Positions 38,078-46,772 of a stretch of DNA of 64,000 nucleotides are shown piece after piece. Source of the DNA: Brucella sp. 21LCYQ03 (lineage in GTDB: Bacteria; Pseudomonadota; Alphaproteobacteria; Rhizobiales; Rhizobiaceae); contig NZ_JAMJWE010000013.1 in NCBI RefSeq assembly GCF_023554105.1, positions 1 through 64,000 on the forward strand, in the 5' to 3' direction. The position numbers were made by a program, and so were the translations under genes. The notes under the pieces were generated by a model, which saw nothing but the letters and a program-made list of their open reading frames with translations, was not told the DNA's origin and did no database searches. Every line of letters starts with the position of its first letter. Within the stretch, counting starts at the first letter, position 1.

Positions 38078-38083
38078 CGGCAA

Positions 38084-38390
38084 CTTCCGCTAACTTAGTC
38101 TTTCTCATGCAAAACCCCGAAAGCATGATGCTTCCGGGGTTTTGCAATAAGGATGAAAGCCGGGGGTACTACAGCTCTCATCCAGATCAGTCACACTTTT
38201 CTGACTGTACCTAATTGATAGCAAAGCACCGTTACGCCGTCAAGGACTATTTTCCTATTTAAGATTTTTTTCTTGTGTCACTTTCTGAAATTCGTTTACG
38301 AATTAACATGAGTTATGGCTTAATTATCTGATATGATTAAGTGGCAGGTTCTGCTCGTCTCGCAACTTTTACGATTAAAAAGTAGAGTTC
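38084..38390. other. Divergent leader region between the GTA cluster and the PBP gene
   Basis: This 307-base region holds a terminator-like hairpin (38109-38145), a CAGTCA / TGACTG inverted repeat (38188-38207) and three TTAA tetranucleotides spaced exactly 17 bases apart (38303, 38320, 38337). The GTA promoter should be here, but I cannot point to -35/-10 boxes with confidence. No ORF or RNA gene is evident. Confidence 0.5.
38109..38145. terminator. Terminator-like hairpin in the GTA leader
   Basis: The 18-base arms, GCAAAACCCCGAAAGCAT and ATGCTTCCGGGGTTTTGC, differ from a perfect inverted repeat at one position. The GC stem flanked by A4/T4 gives a bidirectional intrinsic terminator shape. 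It lies only about 30 bases upstream of the first GTA gene start, between two divergent genes, where no transcript obviously needs to end. Confidence 0.7.
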
Positions 38391-40550
38391 ATGCGTAACA
38401 AGACTGATGAAGATTCTGAAAATAAAGGGCGCAAGCCCTTCAGAGTTTCGCGCCTTATCGGCCTTGATGCATGGATCGATTCCGGCATTTACAATCTTCG
38501 CTTTCATACGCGCGAATGGTGGGAAAACATCACAATTCTCTCACGGAAATTCCGTGTTCGTGGCTTCCGGCGCTTCGTTGTCGAAATTCTGGATGAAGGC
38601 TTTACGTTGGGCGTCATAGGCTCTGTTCTGATGCTTGCTCTGGCATTGCCTGCATTTGAAGAGACAAAAAAAGACTGGCGTGCTCAGGACGATTATGCCG
38701 TCACCTTTCTTGATCGCTATGGCAATGAGCTGGGACAACGCGGCATCCTGCACCGGCAGGCAGTCCCGATCGATGAATTGCCAGATCATGTCATAAAAGC
38801 CGTTCTTGGCACCGAAGATCGCCGTTTCTTTGATCACTATGGCATCGATTTTTGGGGGCTGAGCCGTGCGCTGAGCCAAAATCTGCGCGCCAATGGCGTG
38901 GTTCAGGGCGGCTCGACGCTCACCCAGCAGCTTGCCAAAAACCTATTTCTTTCCAATGAACGCACCATTGAGCGTAAGATCAAGGAAGCTTTTCTTGCGA
39001 TCTGGCTTGAGAGCAATCTGAGCAAGAAAGAGATACTCCAGCTCTATCTCGATCGCGCCTATATGGGTGGCGGCACATTCGGGATTGCTGCGGCATCGGA
39101 ATTTTACTTCGGCAAAAACGTTAAGGATGTATCTCTGGCAGAAGCCGCTATGCTTGCAGGCCTGTTCAAAGCGCCCGCGAAATTTGCCCCGCATGTCAAT
39201 CTGCCAGCGGCACGCGCCCGTGCCAATGTTGTGCTTTCAAACATGGTTGAAAGCGGCTTCATGAGCGATGGACAGGTTGCCGTTGCGCGCCGCAATCCAG
39301 CCAGCATCATTGATCGCGCGAAGAATGAAAGCCCGGACTATTTCCTCGACTTCGCTTTTGATGAAGTGAAGAAAGTTGCGGGTCACCTCCCCTATCATAC
39401 GCTCACCGTGCGCACGACACTGGATCGTAACCTGCAAAAGGCTGCAGAAGAATCGCTTGAGTTCTACCTTCGTCAAAATGGCAAAGACTATAATGTCTCC
39501 GAAGCTGCCACAGTCGTGATCGCCAATGATGGTTCGGTGCGCGCACTGGTCGGCGGTCGCGATTACGGTGAAAGCCAGTTTAACCGTGCGACCAAAGCAC
39601 TGCGTCAGGCCGGGTCATCCTTCAAACCCTATGTCTATGCCGCAGCTATGGAAAAAGGACTGACACCGAATACCATTGTTTCCGATGCACCCGTCAGCTG
39701 GGGCAACTGGGCACCACGCAATTATGGTCGCAGCTTTGCCGGGCGCGTCGATCTAACCACAGCACTTGTACGATCGCTCAATTCTGTTCCAGTTCGTCTT
39801 GCCAAGGATCATCTGACAACTGCGCCCATTGTTGCGCTGGCCAAAGCGATGGGTGTGGAATCAAACATTTCCTCACATAAAACCATGGTACTCGGCACCT
39901 CTGAAATGACCGTGATGGATCAGGCGACCGGCTTTAATGTCTTTCCAAATGGCGGGATGGCTGGCAATCGCCATGCCTTCACTCAGATTATTTCGTCGGA
40001 AGGCAAAGTCCTGTGGGACTATTCACGCGATGCACCAAAGCCGCACCGGGCATTGTCTGAAAAAGCAGCTTTCGAGATGAACTCTATGCTAGTGCAAGTG
40101 CCGGAACGCGGTACAGCGCGGCGCGCCGCACTGCCAATGACACGCGTTGGCGGCAAAACCGGCACGACACAGAACTATCGTGACGCATGGTTCGTCGGCT
40201 TTACCGGCAATTTCACGGCTGCTGTCTGGTTTGGTAACGATAATTTCACACCGATGAAGGAACTAACCGGCGGCGTTCTCCCTGCAATGGCCTGGCAGCG
40301 GATGATGAATTATGCTCATCAGAACATCGAATTAAAGCCAATTCCCGGTATCACGCCCGCCTTCCCGGCACCTGCCAAATCAACCGAACCGAAAGTTGCA
40401 GCAACAGACAAGCCAGAAGAAATCATGTCGGCAGCTCCACGCGTGCTGTCTCCCATCGCTACCAAAACGCTTAAAGAGCTGAGCGACGCTTTGCGTAACG
40501 CACCGCCCGTTCCTGCTCTTGCAACACGCAGTAAAGTATCGGTACTTTGA
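38391..40550 (+). CDS. Class A penicillin-binding protein 1A-type
   Basis: The 719-residue bifunctional peptidoglycan synthase has one N-terminal membrane segment (about 70-92), the GT51 transglycosylase motifs EDRRFFDHYG, GGSTLTQQLAKNLF and RKIKEAFLA, and a transpeptidase domain with Ser409 (SSFK), SLN (SLNSVP) and KTGT (GGKTGTTQNYRDAW). It builds glycan strands and cross-links them on the periplasmic side. The C-terminal tail is Pro/Ala-rich and lacks the BiPBP_C domain of PBP1C. Several class A PBPs occur in Brucellaceae, so I do not assign a symbol. The ATG has AGAG close upstream. Confidence 0.93.
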   Translation: MRNKTDEDSENKGRKPFRVSRLIGLDAWIDSGIYNLRFHTREWWENITILSRKFRVRGFRRFVVEILDEGFTLGVIGSVLMLALALPAFEETKKDWRAQDDYAVTFLDRYGNELGQRGILHRQAVPIDELPDHVIKAVLGTEDRRFFDHYGIDFWGLSRALSQNLRANGVVQGGSTLTQQLAKNLFLSNERTIERKIKEAFLAIWLESNLSKKEILQLYLDRAYMGGGTFGIAAASEFYFGKNVKDVSLAEAAMLAGLFKAPAKFAPHVNLPAARARANVVLSNMVESGFMSDGQVAVARRNPASIIDRAKNESPDYFLDFAFDEVKKVAGHLPYHTLTVRTTLDRNLQKAAEESLEFYLRQNGKDYNVSEAATVVIANDGSVRALVGGRDYGESQFNRATKALRQAGSSFKPYVYAAAMEKGLTPNTIVSDAPVSWGNWAPRNYGRSFAGRVDLTTALVRSLNSVPVRLAKDHLTTAPIVALAKAMGVESNISSHKTMVLGTSEMTVMDQATGFNVFPNGGMAGNRHAFTQIISSEGKVLWDYSRDAPKPHRALSEKAAFEMNSMLVQVPERGTARRAALPMTRVGGKTGTTQNYRDAWFVGFTGNFTAAVWFGNDNFTPMKELTGGVLPAMAWQRMMNYAHQNIELKPIPGITPAFPAPAKSTEPKVAATDKPEEIMSAAPRVLSPIATKTLKELSDALRNAPPVPALATRSKVSVL

Positions 40551-40557
40551 GATCAGA

Positions 40558-41154
40558 ATGCTGAAAACAATCCTCAAAGTCATTACGGTACTCGTCATTG
40601 CGCTTGGTGGTGGCATATGGGCAACCGATTACGCGCTGGATCATTTCGATGGCTTCGGCGAGTTGCAGCTCGGCGCATGGAATGCTTATCCCGCTGCTGG
40701 AACCACAGATGCAGACCCATATTCGAAAGCGCGTGCAGCTCGCAAAGCCTATCTCGCGCTTGGCACCGCCGAAGGCCTCCCCTTTTATGCTCGCCGGGAT
40801 AGCAACGGACGCGAATTGCGCCGGGGATGCAGCTACAGCTTAAGCGGTTTCACTCCTTCTGCAAGGTTCTGGACGCTCTATCCGGCAAGCACCGATCTTG
40901 AACCGATAAAACCACGCACGGGTTTGCAACCAGCCTTGCACTCGCGCGAGGTGCTATATGAACACGACGGCAGCGTGAAAATTACCATCAGCCCCGATGC
41001 CAGCCCTGACAACTGGTTACCCGTTGAAGGCGCAGGCAATTTTGTGTTGGTCATGACACTCTATGATACGCCTGCCGCCAGTTCGTCCGGTCTGGTTGAT
41101 CTTGTTATGCCGCGCATCACGCCTCTCGCGAACACGGAGGCGTGCCGTGGCTAA
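40558..41154 (+). CDS. DUF1214 domain protein, membrane-anchored
   Basis: The ATG at 40558 gives a 198-residue protein with an N-terminal membrane segment (about 3-24) and the DUF1214 pattern (YYARRDSNGR-like segment FYARRDSNGRELRRGCSYSL; GNFVLVMTLYDTPA). It starts 8 bases after the PBP stop and overlaps the DUF1254 gene by 8 bases, so the three form one transcription unit. DUF1214 and DUF1254 proteins nearly always occur together, but their biochemical role is not known to me. Confidence 0.8.
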   Translation: MLKTILKVITVLVIALGGGIWATDYALDHFDGFGELQLGAWNAYPAAGTTDADPYSKARAARKAYLALGTAEGLPFYARRDSNGRELRRGCSYSLSGFTPSARFWTLYPASTDLEPIKPRTGLQPALHSREVLYEHDGSVKITISPDASPDNWLPVEGAGNFVLVMTLYDTPAASSSGLVDLVMPRITPLANTEACRG

Positions 41155-41689
41155 AGTCCTGCGCCTGCTTCTTCTTGGTGTGGTTGGTGCGGCGATTGTG
41201 CATATCGCCGTCTTGCTGCTGGTGCCGTTCTATTCGAGCAAAAACGCGTGGTCACATCTCGAAGCGCTTGGTGACGCCTATCGCTTCCATGTTCTTTCCA
41301 AAACATCCGGCCTTGTGAGTGATCAGGATCCGTTGATGCGGCAGGCCGCGTGCCGGTTTGATTTGACTGATGGACCTGTGCATATCACGGCGAAAGGTAA
41401 CCTGCCCTTCTGGTCGCTATCCATTTATGCACCAAATGGCGACAATCTTTACAGTTTGAATGACAGTGTCGCCGGTGACCGCCAGCTTGATCTGATTATT
41501 GCTGATCCAATTGGTATTGCTGCGCTGCGCTCAGAAGGCGTTCAGAACGATGGTCGGTCGATCATTATCGAAAAGGATATTAGCGAAGGTGCAGTTGTTC
41601 TCCGCAGCTTCATCCCTGATGAAAGTTGGAACCAGCAGGTGCAAAATTTCTTCAATCAAGCGCGTTGTACAACTTATGAGGCAAGTTAA
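41147..41689 (+). CDS. DUF1254 domain protein, membrane-anchored
   Basis: The GTG at 41147 has GGAGG 7 bases upstream and overlaps the DUF1214 stop; the frame is open to 41063. The 180-residue product has an N-terminal membrane segment (VLRLLLLGVVGAAIVHIAVL) and a periplasmic domain (PVHITAKGNLPFWSLSIYAP, NGDNLYSLNDSVAGDRQLDL) with family resemblance to DUF1254. It probably acts with its DUF1214 partner at the envelope; the role is unknown. Confidence 0.75.
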   Translation: MAKVLRLLLLGVVGAAIVHIAVLLLVPFYSSKNAWSHLEALGDAYRFHVLSKTSGLVSDQDPLMRQAACRFDLTDGPVHITAKGNLPFWSLSIYAPNGDNLYSLNDSVAGDRQLDLIIADPIGIAALRSEGVQNDGRSIIIEKDISEGAVVLRSFIPDESWNQQVQNFFNQARCTTYEAS

Positions 41690-41812
41690 CTGCCTCAAAA
41701 CAGACACTTTCTCGCGCACGGTTAATGAGTTGCTAAGGCTTCATAATTATTATCCATGATGCCGACATGCGGCAGGCCGCGTTCATAGTTTTAGCCTACC
41801 GGAGTACCCTGC

Positions 41813-42790
41813 GTGACAAACGATCAGTTCCGCGTCCTGGAAGAGATTTCAGGCAATCGGAACCAGTCAAATTCGAGAGCTGATGGCAGCAAAGCGGACG
41901 ACCTTCTGGTCGCTGCAATAGCTGCGTTCGCCTCACTGACACGCCCCGGAAGACAAGACGCACATCAGCTTGAAGATCTCGCATTCCCGCTTCTTGATCG
42001 CGCGACGTTACGCGGCAAGCGACAAGCAGCCAATGCGATTGCACAAATCGAAGATGCGCCGCGGCGTCTGGTCCTCGCTCTGGCCAATGAGCCTGTCGAA
42101 ATATCTGCGCCGGTTTTGTTGCGCTCGGCAACTCTAAGACCTCAAGACCTTCTCGATATTATCAGCAAAAATGGTCTTGCCCATGCCCGCGCCATCGCAC
42201 GCAGGCAGTCGGATGATCCTTTGCTCAAAGGTGTGCTGCGCAGCTTCAATGACGCCGTGATCGACCGTTTGCTTGCTTTGCAAGAGAACCTTGCTGGCAT
42301 TGAAACGGGGAAGTCGGGCACCCTTTCCGAAGTCGAAGAGGATGAACACGCAGCCGAAGAAGCGCCACAAGCCTCCTTCTTCAATCCGGGCACACTTGCG
42401 ACACCGGAACACCTGATCGATACGGCGCTTCTGATTGATGATCAGATTTTCCGCACGGCTCTTGCTGATTCGCTGGATGTATCGTTTGATCGTGCTGACC
42501 GCATTATCGGAAAGTGGCCAGATTCGCATTTGCCGATAGCCTTGCGTGCGCTCGGCATGTCCGCATCCGAATGTTTCATGATTATGTCCGCAATCCTCGG
42601 CCCAGTCGTCGCTGATCGTGACGGATTGCGTGAATTTATTCAGATTTACCGCTCTATCGATCAGGAAAAAGCTGTCATGCTGGTGCGTCGTTGGAAGGCT
42701 GACGACATGTCGAAAGCATTGCGCAGCAAATTGCGGGAGATGGTTACGGCTGCGGATGTCGATTCCGCCTCCATTCGGACCAGCCTATAA
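41813..42790 (+). CDS. DUF2336 domain protein
   Basis: The GTG start at 41813 has GGAG 9 bases upstream. The 325-residue product has HEAT-like helical features (LEDLAFPLLDRATLRGKRQA; ISAPVLLRSATLRPQDLLDI; HARAIARRQ) of DUF2336 proteins, which are widespread in alphaproteobacteria, and an acidic linker (about 165-185). It is cytoplasmic; no enzyme motif is visible. It is convergent with the DUF1491 gene, overlapping by 6 bases. Confidence 0.8.
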   Translation: MTNDQFRVLEEISGNRNQSNSRADGSKADDLLVAAIAAFASLTRPGRQDAHQLEDLAFPLLDRATLRGKRQAANAIAQIEDAPRRLVLALANEPVEISAPVLLRSATLRPQDLLDIISKNGLAHARAIARRQSDDPLLKGVLRSFNDAVIDRLLALQENLAGIETGKSGTLSEVEEDEHAAEEAPQASFFNPGTLATPEHLIDTALLIDDQIFRTALADSLDVSFDRADRIIGKWPDSHLPIALRALGMSASECFMIMSAILGPVVADRDGLREFIQIYRSIDQEKAVMLVRRWKADDMSKALRSKLREMVTAADVDSASIRTSL

Positions 42791-43135
42791 GTCGTCCAAA
42801 GCGACTGAGAAAAGATTGGACGGATCGGCTACATCTTCCAGCTCAATCAGCCAAAGATCAGGATCAAAACGGGTTTCTCGCTCCATCCGCTCACTGACCT
42901 TAAGATCATCAACATCATGAAGAATGCGCAAAAACATGCGTTCACCATCGCTATTTTCTTCATAAGAAGTCTGCGGCGCTGGTGAATAAAGATCGCAGGT
43001 GCCTAAGCGTGAGCTGATCTTGATGAAAATCGCTCCCGCTTCCTTAGAGCCGCGACGTGCTAAATAAGCAAAGCCACCGTCCCCCTGCACTTTGCGGAGC
43101 AATGCAGAAACCCAGAAATCCGATGTCAGGCGCAT
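42785..43135 (-). CDS. DUF1491 family protein
   Basis: The 116-residue protein starts MRLTSDFWVSALLRKVQGDG, followed by GFAYLARRGSKEAGAIFIKI and ERETRFDPDLWLIELED, the DUF1491 signature in alphaproteobacteria. Its function is unknown. It is downstream of the peptidoglycan-binding protein gene, with a 13-base gap, and probably in the divJ transcription unit. Confidence 0.85.
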   Translation of the reverse strand: MRLTSDFWVSALLRKVQGDGGFAYLARRGSKEAGAIFIKISSRLGTCDLYSPAPQTSYEENSDGERMFLRILHDVDDLKVSERMERETRFDPDLWLIELEDVADPSNLFSVALDDL

Positions 43136-43148
43136 AGCTTATCCCGTA

Positions 43149-44156
43149 TCAGCTGATCAGGCCAATTTCGCGCATTTTAGAAATCAAAGCAGCATCAACT
43201 TCGCCAGTTACAGGCAATTTGAACAGTTTCTGAAACTCGCGAATAGCATCTTGTGTCGATTTGCCGGGAACACCGTCAACGCTGACCATTTCATTGCCAA
43301 ACGCCTTAAGACCAGCCTGAACGCGGACGATATCCTGCGAAGAAATCTTCGCCTGCGGTTGGAATGCGGCCAATTCGACTGACTGCTTCTTCGGCTGCAC
43401 GGGTTTGCTTTCCAAAGACGCCAGATCAGGCGCACGCTTTGCAGGTGTCTCGACCTTCAAAACCGCAGGCTGAGGCCGTGGTGTCGGCACTGCAGTATCT
43501 ATAAGCTTCGCAACATCATCTTCTTTCGGTGCCGCAACTGCACCATTTTGCGCCGGCGCTCCGACCTTTTTCTGCAATGCCTGCCAGCGTTCGATAGCTT
43601 CACGCGTCTGCGGGCCTGTAAAGCCGTCAACAGCGCCTTGATAGATACCAAGCGTCAGCAGTCGTTGTTGCAGACGAGCAATTTCGACATCCGCATTGGG
43701 TGCGAGTGCTGGCAGCATTTCATCGATTGAGCCCGTCAACTGCAAGCGATCCGGCGAAATTTCGGCTGTTTCGGTCTGACTTTGTGTTGGCGTTTCAACT
43801 GGTTGAACGTTTGCTGTCGCTTCCTGCTTATGTTCAGGTGCAGTTCCGGGCAGATAAGCGCGCGGCGTCGCCTTGAAGACAAAATCGGTACGCGTTTTGA
43901 AGAAGACAGCATTATGCGCTTCAGGCTGATACCATAGCGCATTCGCCGAAACAAAGCCCATCACAACGGCGAAGGCAGTTGCTCCGCCGGTGAGTACCGG
44001 ATTGCGCACGATAAAGTTACCAGCGAATATCGCCAGCGCCGAAGCCGAACTGAAAAAGACCTGAAGCAGACGACGTCCGAGACTAGGCCGTTTTGCGGGC
44101 TTGCGCGTCGATCCGCTTCTGGCTCTGTTCACGGTTTTCGTCTTTGTGCCACTCAT
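43149..44156 (-). CDS. Membrane protein with two peptidoglycan-binding domains
   Basis: The ATG at 44156 (MSGTKTKTVNRARSGS) has GGGAG about 10 bases upstream; the frame is open to 44240. A basic N-terminus and one or two membrane segments (about 30-75) precede a Pro/Ala-rich linker and two PG_binding_1 modules (RLLTLGIYQGAVDGFTGPQT, about 165-200; VQAGLKAFGNEMVSVDGVPG, about 280-330). It is likely a periplasmic cell-wall protein anchored in the inner membrane. Its first 74 bases overlap the end of divJ, indicating coupling with that kinase. Confidence 0.85.
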   Translation of the reverse strand: MSGTKTKTVNRARSGSTRKPAKRPSLGRRLLQVFFSSASALAIFAGNFIVRNPVLTGGATAFAVVMGFVSANALWYQPEAHNAVFFKTRTDFVFKATPRAYLPGTAPEHKQEATANVQPVETPTQSQTETAEISPDRLQLTGSIDEMLPALAPNADVEIARLQQRLLTLGIYQGAVDGFTGPQTREAIERWQALQKKVGAPAQNGAVAAPKEDDVAKLIDTAVPTPRPQPAVLKVETPAKRAPDLASLESKPVQPKKQSVELAAFQPQAKISSQDIVRVQAGLKAFGNEMVSVDGVPGKSTQDAIREFQKLFKLPVTGEVDAALISKMREIGLIS

Positions 44157-45921
44157 TGTTCCGTTCTCCCTGGTGACGGTGCATGTCAATGACCGTGCCA
44201 AGTTGCTGTTCGTCTTCTTCTCCCAAAGAATCCTGATCAAATAGTTTCTGCGGACCGGCCACCGGCAGATGAACAGTCACAACCGTTCCTTCGCCCACAC
44301 AGCTCTTAATATTCATTGAGCCCTGGTGCAGCTCTACCAATCCCCTGACTACCGAGAGGCCAAGGCCAGTTCCCTCTTGCGCGCGTGTGTATTGATTATC
44401 GGCCCGCACAAATGGCGATCCGATGCGCTGCATATCTTCCGGCTCAATGCCGATACCTGTATCCGCGACAACGATTTCGAGCTGCGGCCGTCCGTCAATC
44501 ACAACACGCGATGCATCAATGGTCACGCAACCACCCGACTGCGTGAACTTCACAGCATTGGCTGCTAGATTGAGCAAAATCTGCTTCACCGCGCGGCGAT
44601 CTGCGACCACATCACCGGTCGTCGCATTCACGCGATGACAGAAAGCGATGCCCTTCTTTTCGGCCTGTGGGAGCATAACCGATGCGCACAAATCAGCGGA
44701 TTCGCGGAAAGCGAAGCTTTGCGGTTCAATCCGATAAGTACCGGTTTCAAGCTTGGAATTATCGAGGACCGAGTTGACCAGTTCGAGCAGATAGTGGCCA
44801 GACTTATGAATAAGCCCCGCATATTCGCGCTGCTTTTCATCCTGCAACTGGCAGCCCATTTCATGCGTAAGCATATCCGAGAAACCGATGATCGAATTGA
44901 GCGGCGTACGCAGTTCATGGCTGACCGTTGCGAGCAGACGACCCTTGCCAATGCGTTCTGCTTCAAGCTCAGCTTTCAATGCAGTGATTTCTTCAAGCAG
45001 TCGGTGCTCGCCTTCCAGCGAACGTCCAACCAGCGTGATCATGCCATTCTTTGCAACACCTTCCATGCGGAATGACAGGAAAACGGTATTGCCATCTAAA
45101 ACTGTGCGAAGACGCACATCGGCAGGACGCGCGTTACGACCAGAGCGCAGATCAGCAAGCAAAGAAACATATTGGACACGGTCGGCGACGTGAACGCGAT
45201 CAATCAGTGCAACACCTTCGAGCATTGCAGGCTGAACACCAAGAGATGCCGCAGACTCCATTCCGATTTCAGAAACGACGCCTTCAACATCGAGAATCAT
45301 CAGAATATCGCCAGCCGCAACAACCGGCTTTGGTGAAACTTGCGGAGCCGAAACCACCACCGTTCGAACCTTCGAACTACGAGCGATAAGGCTGGTTATA
45401 TAGCCGAGAGAAACGATCAGCGCAGCGGACGACACGTTTGCAACAGTAAGACCACCCGCAGCGAGAATAAATGCCGCAACACCAACAGCTGCGAGTGTTG
45501 CATGCGGTTTACGGCTCACCAACCATGCTTCTAATGGAAAGGCTGCCGCCATCACCCAAAGCACTATGCTGCTGCCATTGGTAAGTGCCGCGATTGTGCC
45601 AAGACCAGCGCCATACACCGCAAAATTCAGCATTCCGAGAACCGCAGCATTCACGCCCATCAGGCTCAAAGCGCAGAATATCATCGCAACGCCTGCGAAA
45701 CTTGCTGCAAGTACGGCAGATGTCGCAAAATCACTGGCAATACCCGATGCGCAGACCGCTACAAACAGCAGCACCGGCAAAAGCATGAACGAACCAACGA
45801 TGCGAATCGCAGAAGCATCTGAACGATCAGTCCAGCGCTGGCAAAAACGTTCATAAAAACGCGCAAGCGCCTGCACTTTCGTGCCTGCTTTCTCCGCTGC
45901 GTTCAAAAGAATGGCGCTCAA
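44083..45921 (-). CDS. divJ: DivJ-type sensor histidine kinase
   Basis: The 612-residue kinase has a polytopic N-terminal domain (about six membrane segments, 40-195), a PAS-like region (about 205-320), HisKA with His335 in [19 protein letters not shown], and HATPase_c (NLAANAVKFTQ, ADTGIGIEPED, GTGLGLSVVRG). Architecture, the following PG-binding gene and the DUF5330/SufE neighbours match the divJ locus of Sinorhizobium and Brucella. DivJ phosphorylates DivK and opposes PleC. The start is a TTG at 45921 with AAGG upstream; no better ATG precedes it. Other PAS kinases share the core, so the name is probable. Confidence 0.78.
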   Translation of the reverse strand: MSAILLNAAEKAGTKVQALARFYERFCQRWTDRSDASAIRIVGSFMLLPVLLFVAVCASGIASDFATSAVLAASFAGVAMIFCALSLMGVNAAVLGMLNFAVYGAGLGTIAALTNGSSIVLWVMAAAFPLEAWLVSRKPHATLAAVGVAAFILAAGGLTVANVSSAALIVSLGYITSLIARSSKVRTVVVSAPQVSPKPVVAAGDILMILDVEGVVSEIGMESAASLGVQPAMLEGVALIDRVHVADRVQYVSLLADLRSGRNARPADVRLRTVLDGNTVFLSFRMEGVAKNGMITLVGRSLEGEHRLLEEITALKAELEAERIGKGRLLATVSHELRTPLNSIIGFSDMLTHEMGCQLQDEKQREYAGLIHKSGHYLLELVNSVLDNSKLETGTYRIEPQSFAFRESADLCASVMLPQAEKKGIAFCHRVNATTGDVVADRRAVKQILLNLAANAVKFTQSGGCVTIDASRVVIDGRPQLEIVVADTGIGIEPEDMQRIGSPFVRADNQYTRAQEGTGLGLSVVRGLVELHQGSMNIKSCVGEGTVVTVHLPVAGPQKLFDQDSLGEEDEQQLGTVIDMHRHQGERNNEWHKDENREQSQKRIDAQARKTA

Positions 45922-46225
45922 CTTGCCTTACTCACTCAATACTCATTCGGCACATCCATCAGGGATTGGCCTGTTAATGGCAGAATGCAGCCGAGGCTTT
46001 AAAGAAACGATAAAACAAATCTACGATGAGCGGATTGATGCAAAATCTGACAGTCTGGAGCCGTAGTTTTCCAGCTATGGTAAACAGAAGGTGGATAAAG
46101 GTTAGGCGCTGCTTGGCAATTAACCAACCCAACATTTTCGAGACCGGTGATTCTTACGGTTACGAAATCTTTTTAATTTTAGTGAAGAATGTTTTTGCCA
46201 ATACCGGCCAACACATTCGAGAGCA
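45922..46225. other. Divergent region between divJ and the DUF5330 gene
   Basis: This 304-base AT-rich stretch should contain both promoters. A DnaA-box-like TTATCCACC (one mismatch) lies on the minus strand at 46098-46090. No ORF, hairpin terminator or RNA gene is evident. Confidence 0.4.
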
Positions 46226-46699
46226 ATGATCCGTTTTCTCATCAAATCTGCAATCTGGCTGTCGCTGGCATTTATGATAATGCCGCACTTTTTTCCTGCG
46301 GATGAAGAAAACACAACCGCTCAGAAACCCGCTATTGCAGCATCCAAGACTGAACCGGACCCAATAGACCAGCTGCTTTCCAATGGAAAAACTGCGCTGG
46401 AACTCGGCAAGCTCTGCGTAAACAATCCTTCATTTTGCGAGAACGGCGCATCTTTTCTGTCCAGTGCCGCAAGCGGCGCAATGGAGCGCACTGGCGGTGT
46501 ACTTGAATATCTAAACGACCGTTTTGGCACAAAGCCTCCAACAGCAACACCGACTTTACCAGAACCTGCGGTTCCACAGCAGGTTTCGGCTCAGCCAACG
46601 CAGCATACGATTCCGAAAATCCCGATCCCTACCTCCCGTGCTGAAGCGCTTCGCGAACTTGATCGGTCGACAACCGGCGCAATTCCCTCTCGCAATTGA
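46226..46699 (+). CDS. DUF5330 domain protein, exported
   Basis: The 157-residue protein has an N-terminal membrane/signal segment (FLIKSAIWLSLAFMIMPHFF), the DUF5330 core (TALELGKLCVNNPSFCENGA, SFLSSAASGA) with two cysteines, and a Pro/Thr-rich C-terminus. It is found in Rhizobiales next to divJ and sufE. Its function is unknown. Confidence 0.8.
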   Translation: MIRFLIKSAIWLSLAFMIMPHFFPADEENTTAQKPAIAASKTEPDPIDQLLSNGKTALELGKLCVNNPSFCENGASFLSSAASGAMERTGGVLEYLNDRFGTKPPTATPTLPEPAVPQQVSAQPTQHTIPKIPIPTSRAEALRELDRSTTGAIPSRN

Positions 46700-46772
46700 T
46701 GGTTTGGGGTGACGTTCGCGCGCTTTGTCCTTATATAGGCAAGCGAACAGTGATCCAATTTGAGCAGATATC

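Noticed and set aside
23672-38083. Intact temperate prophage
   Set aside because: Only head, tail and packaging genes are present; there is no integrase, repressor, replication gene or att repeat, and the gene order is that of a GTA.
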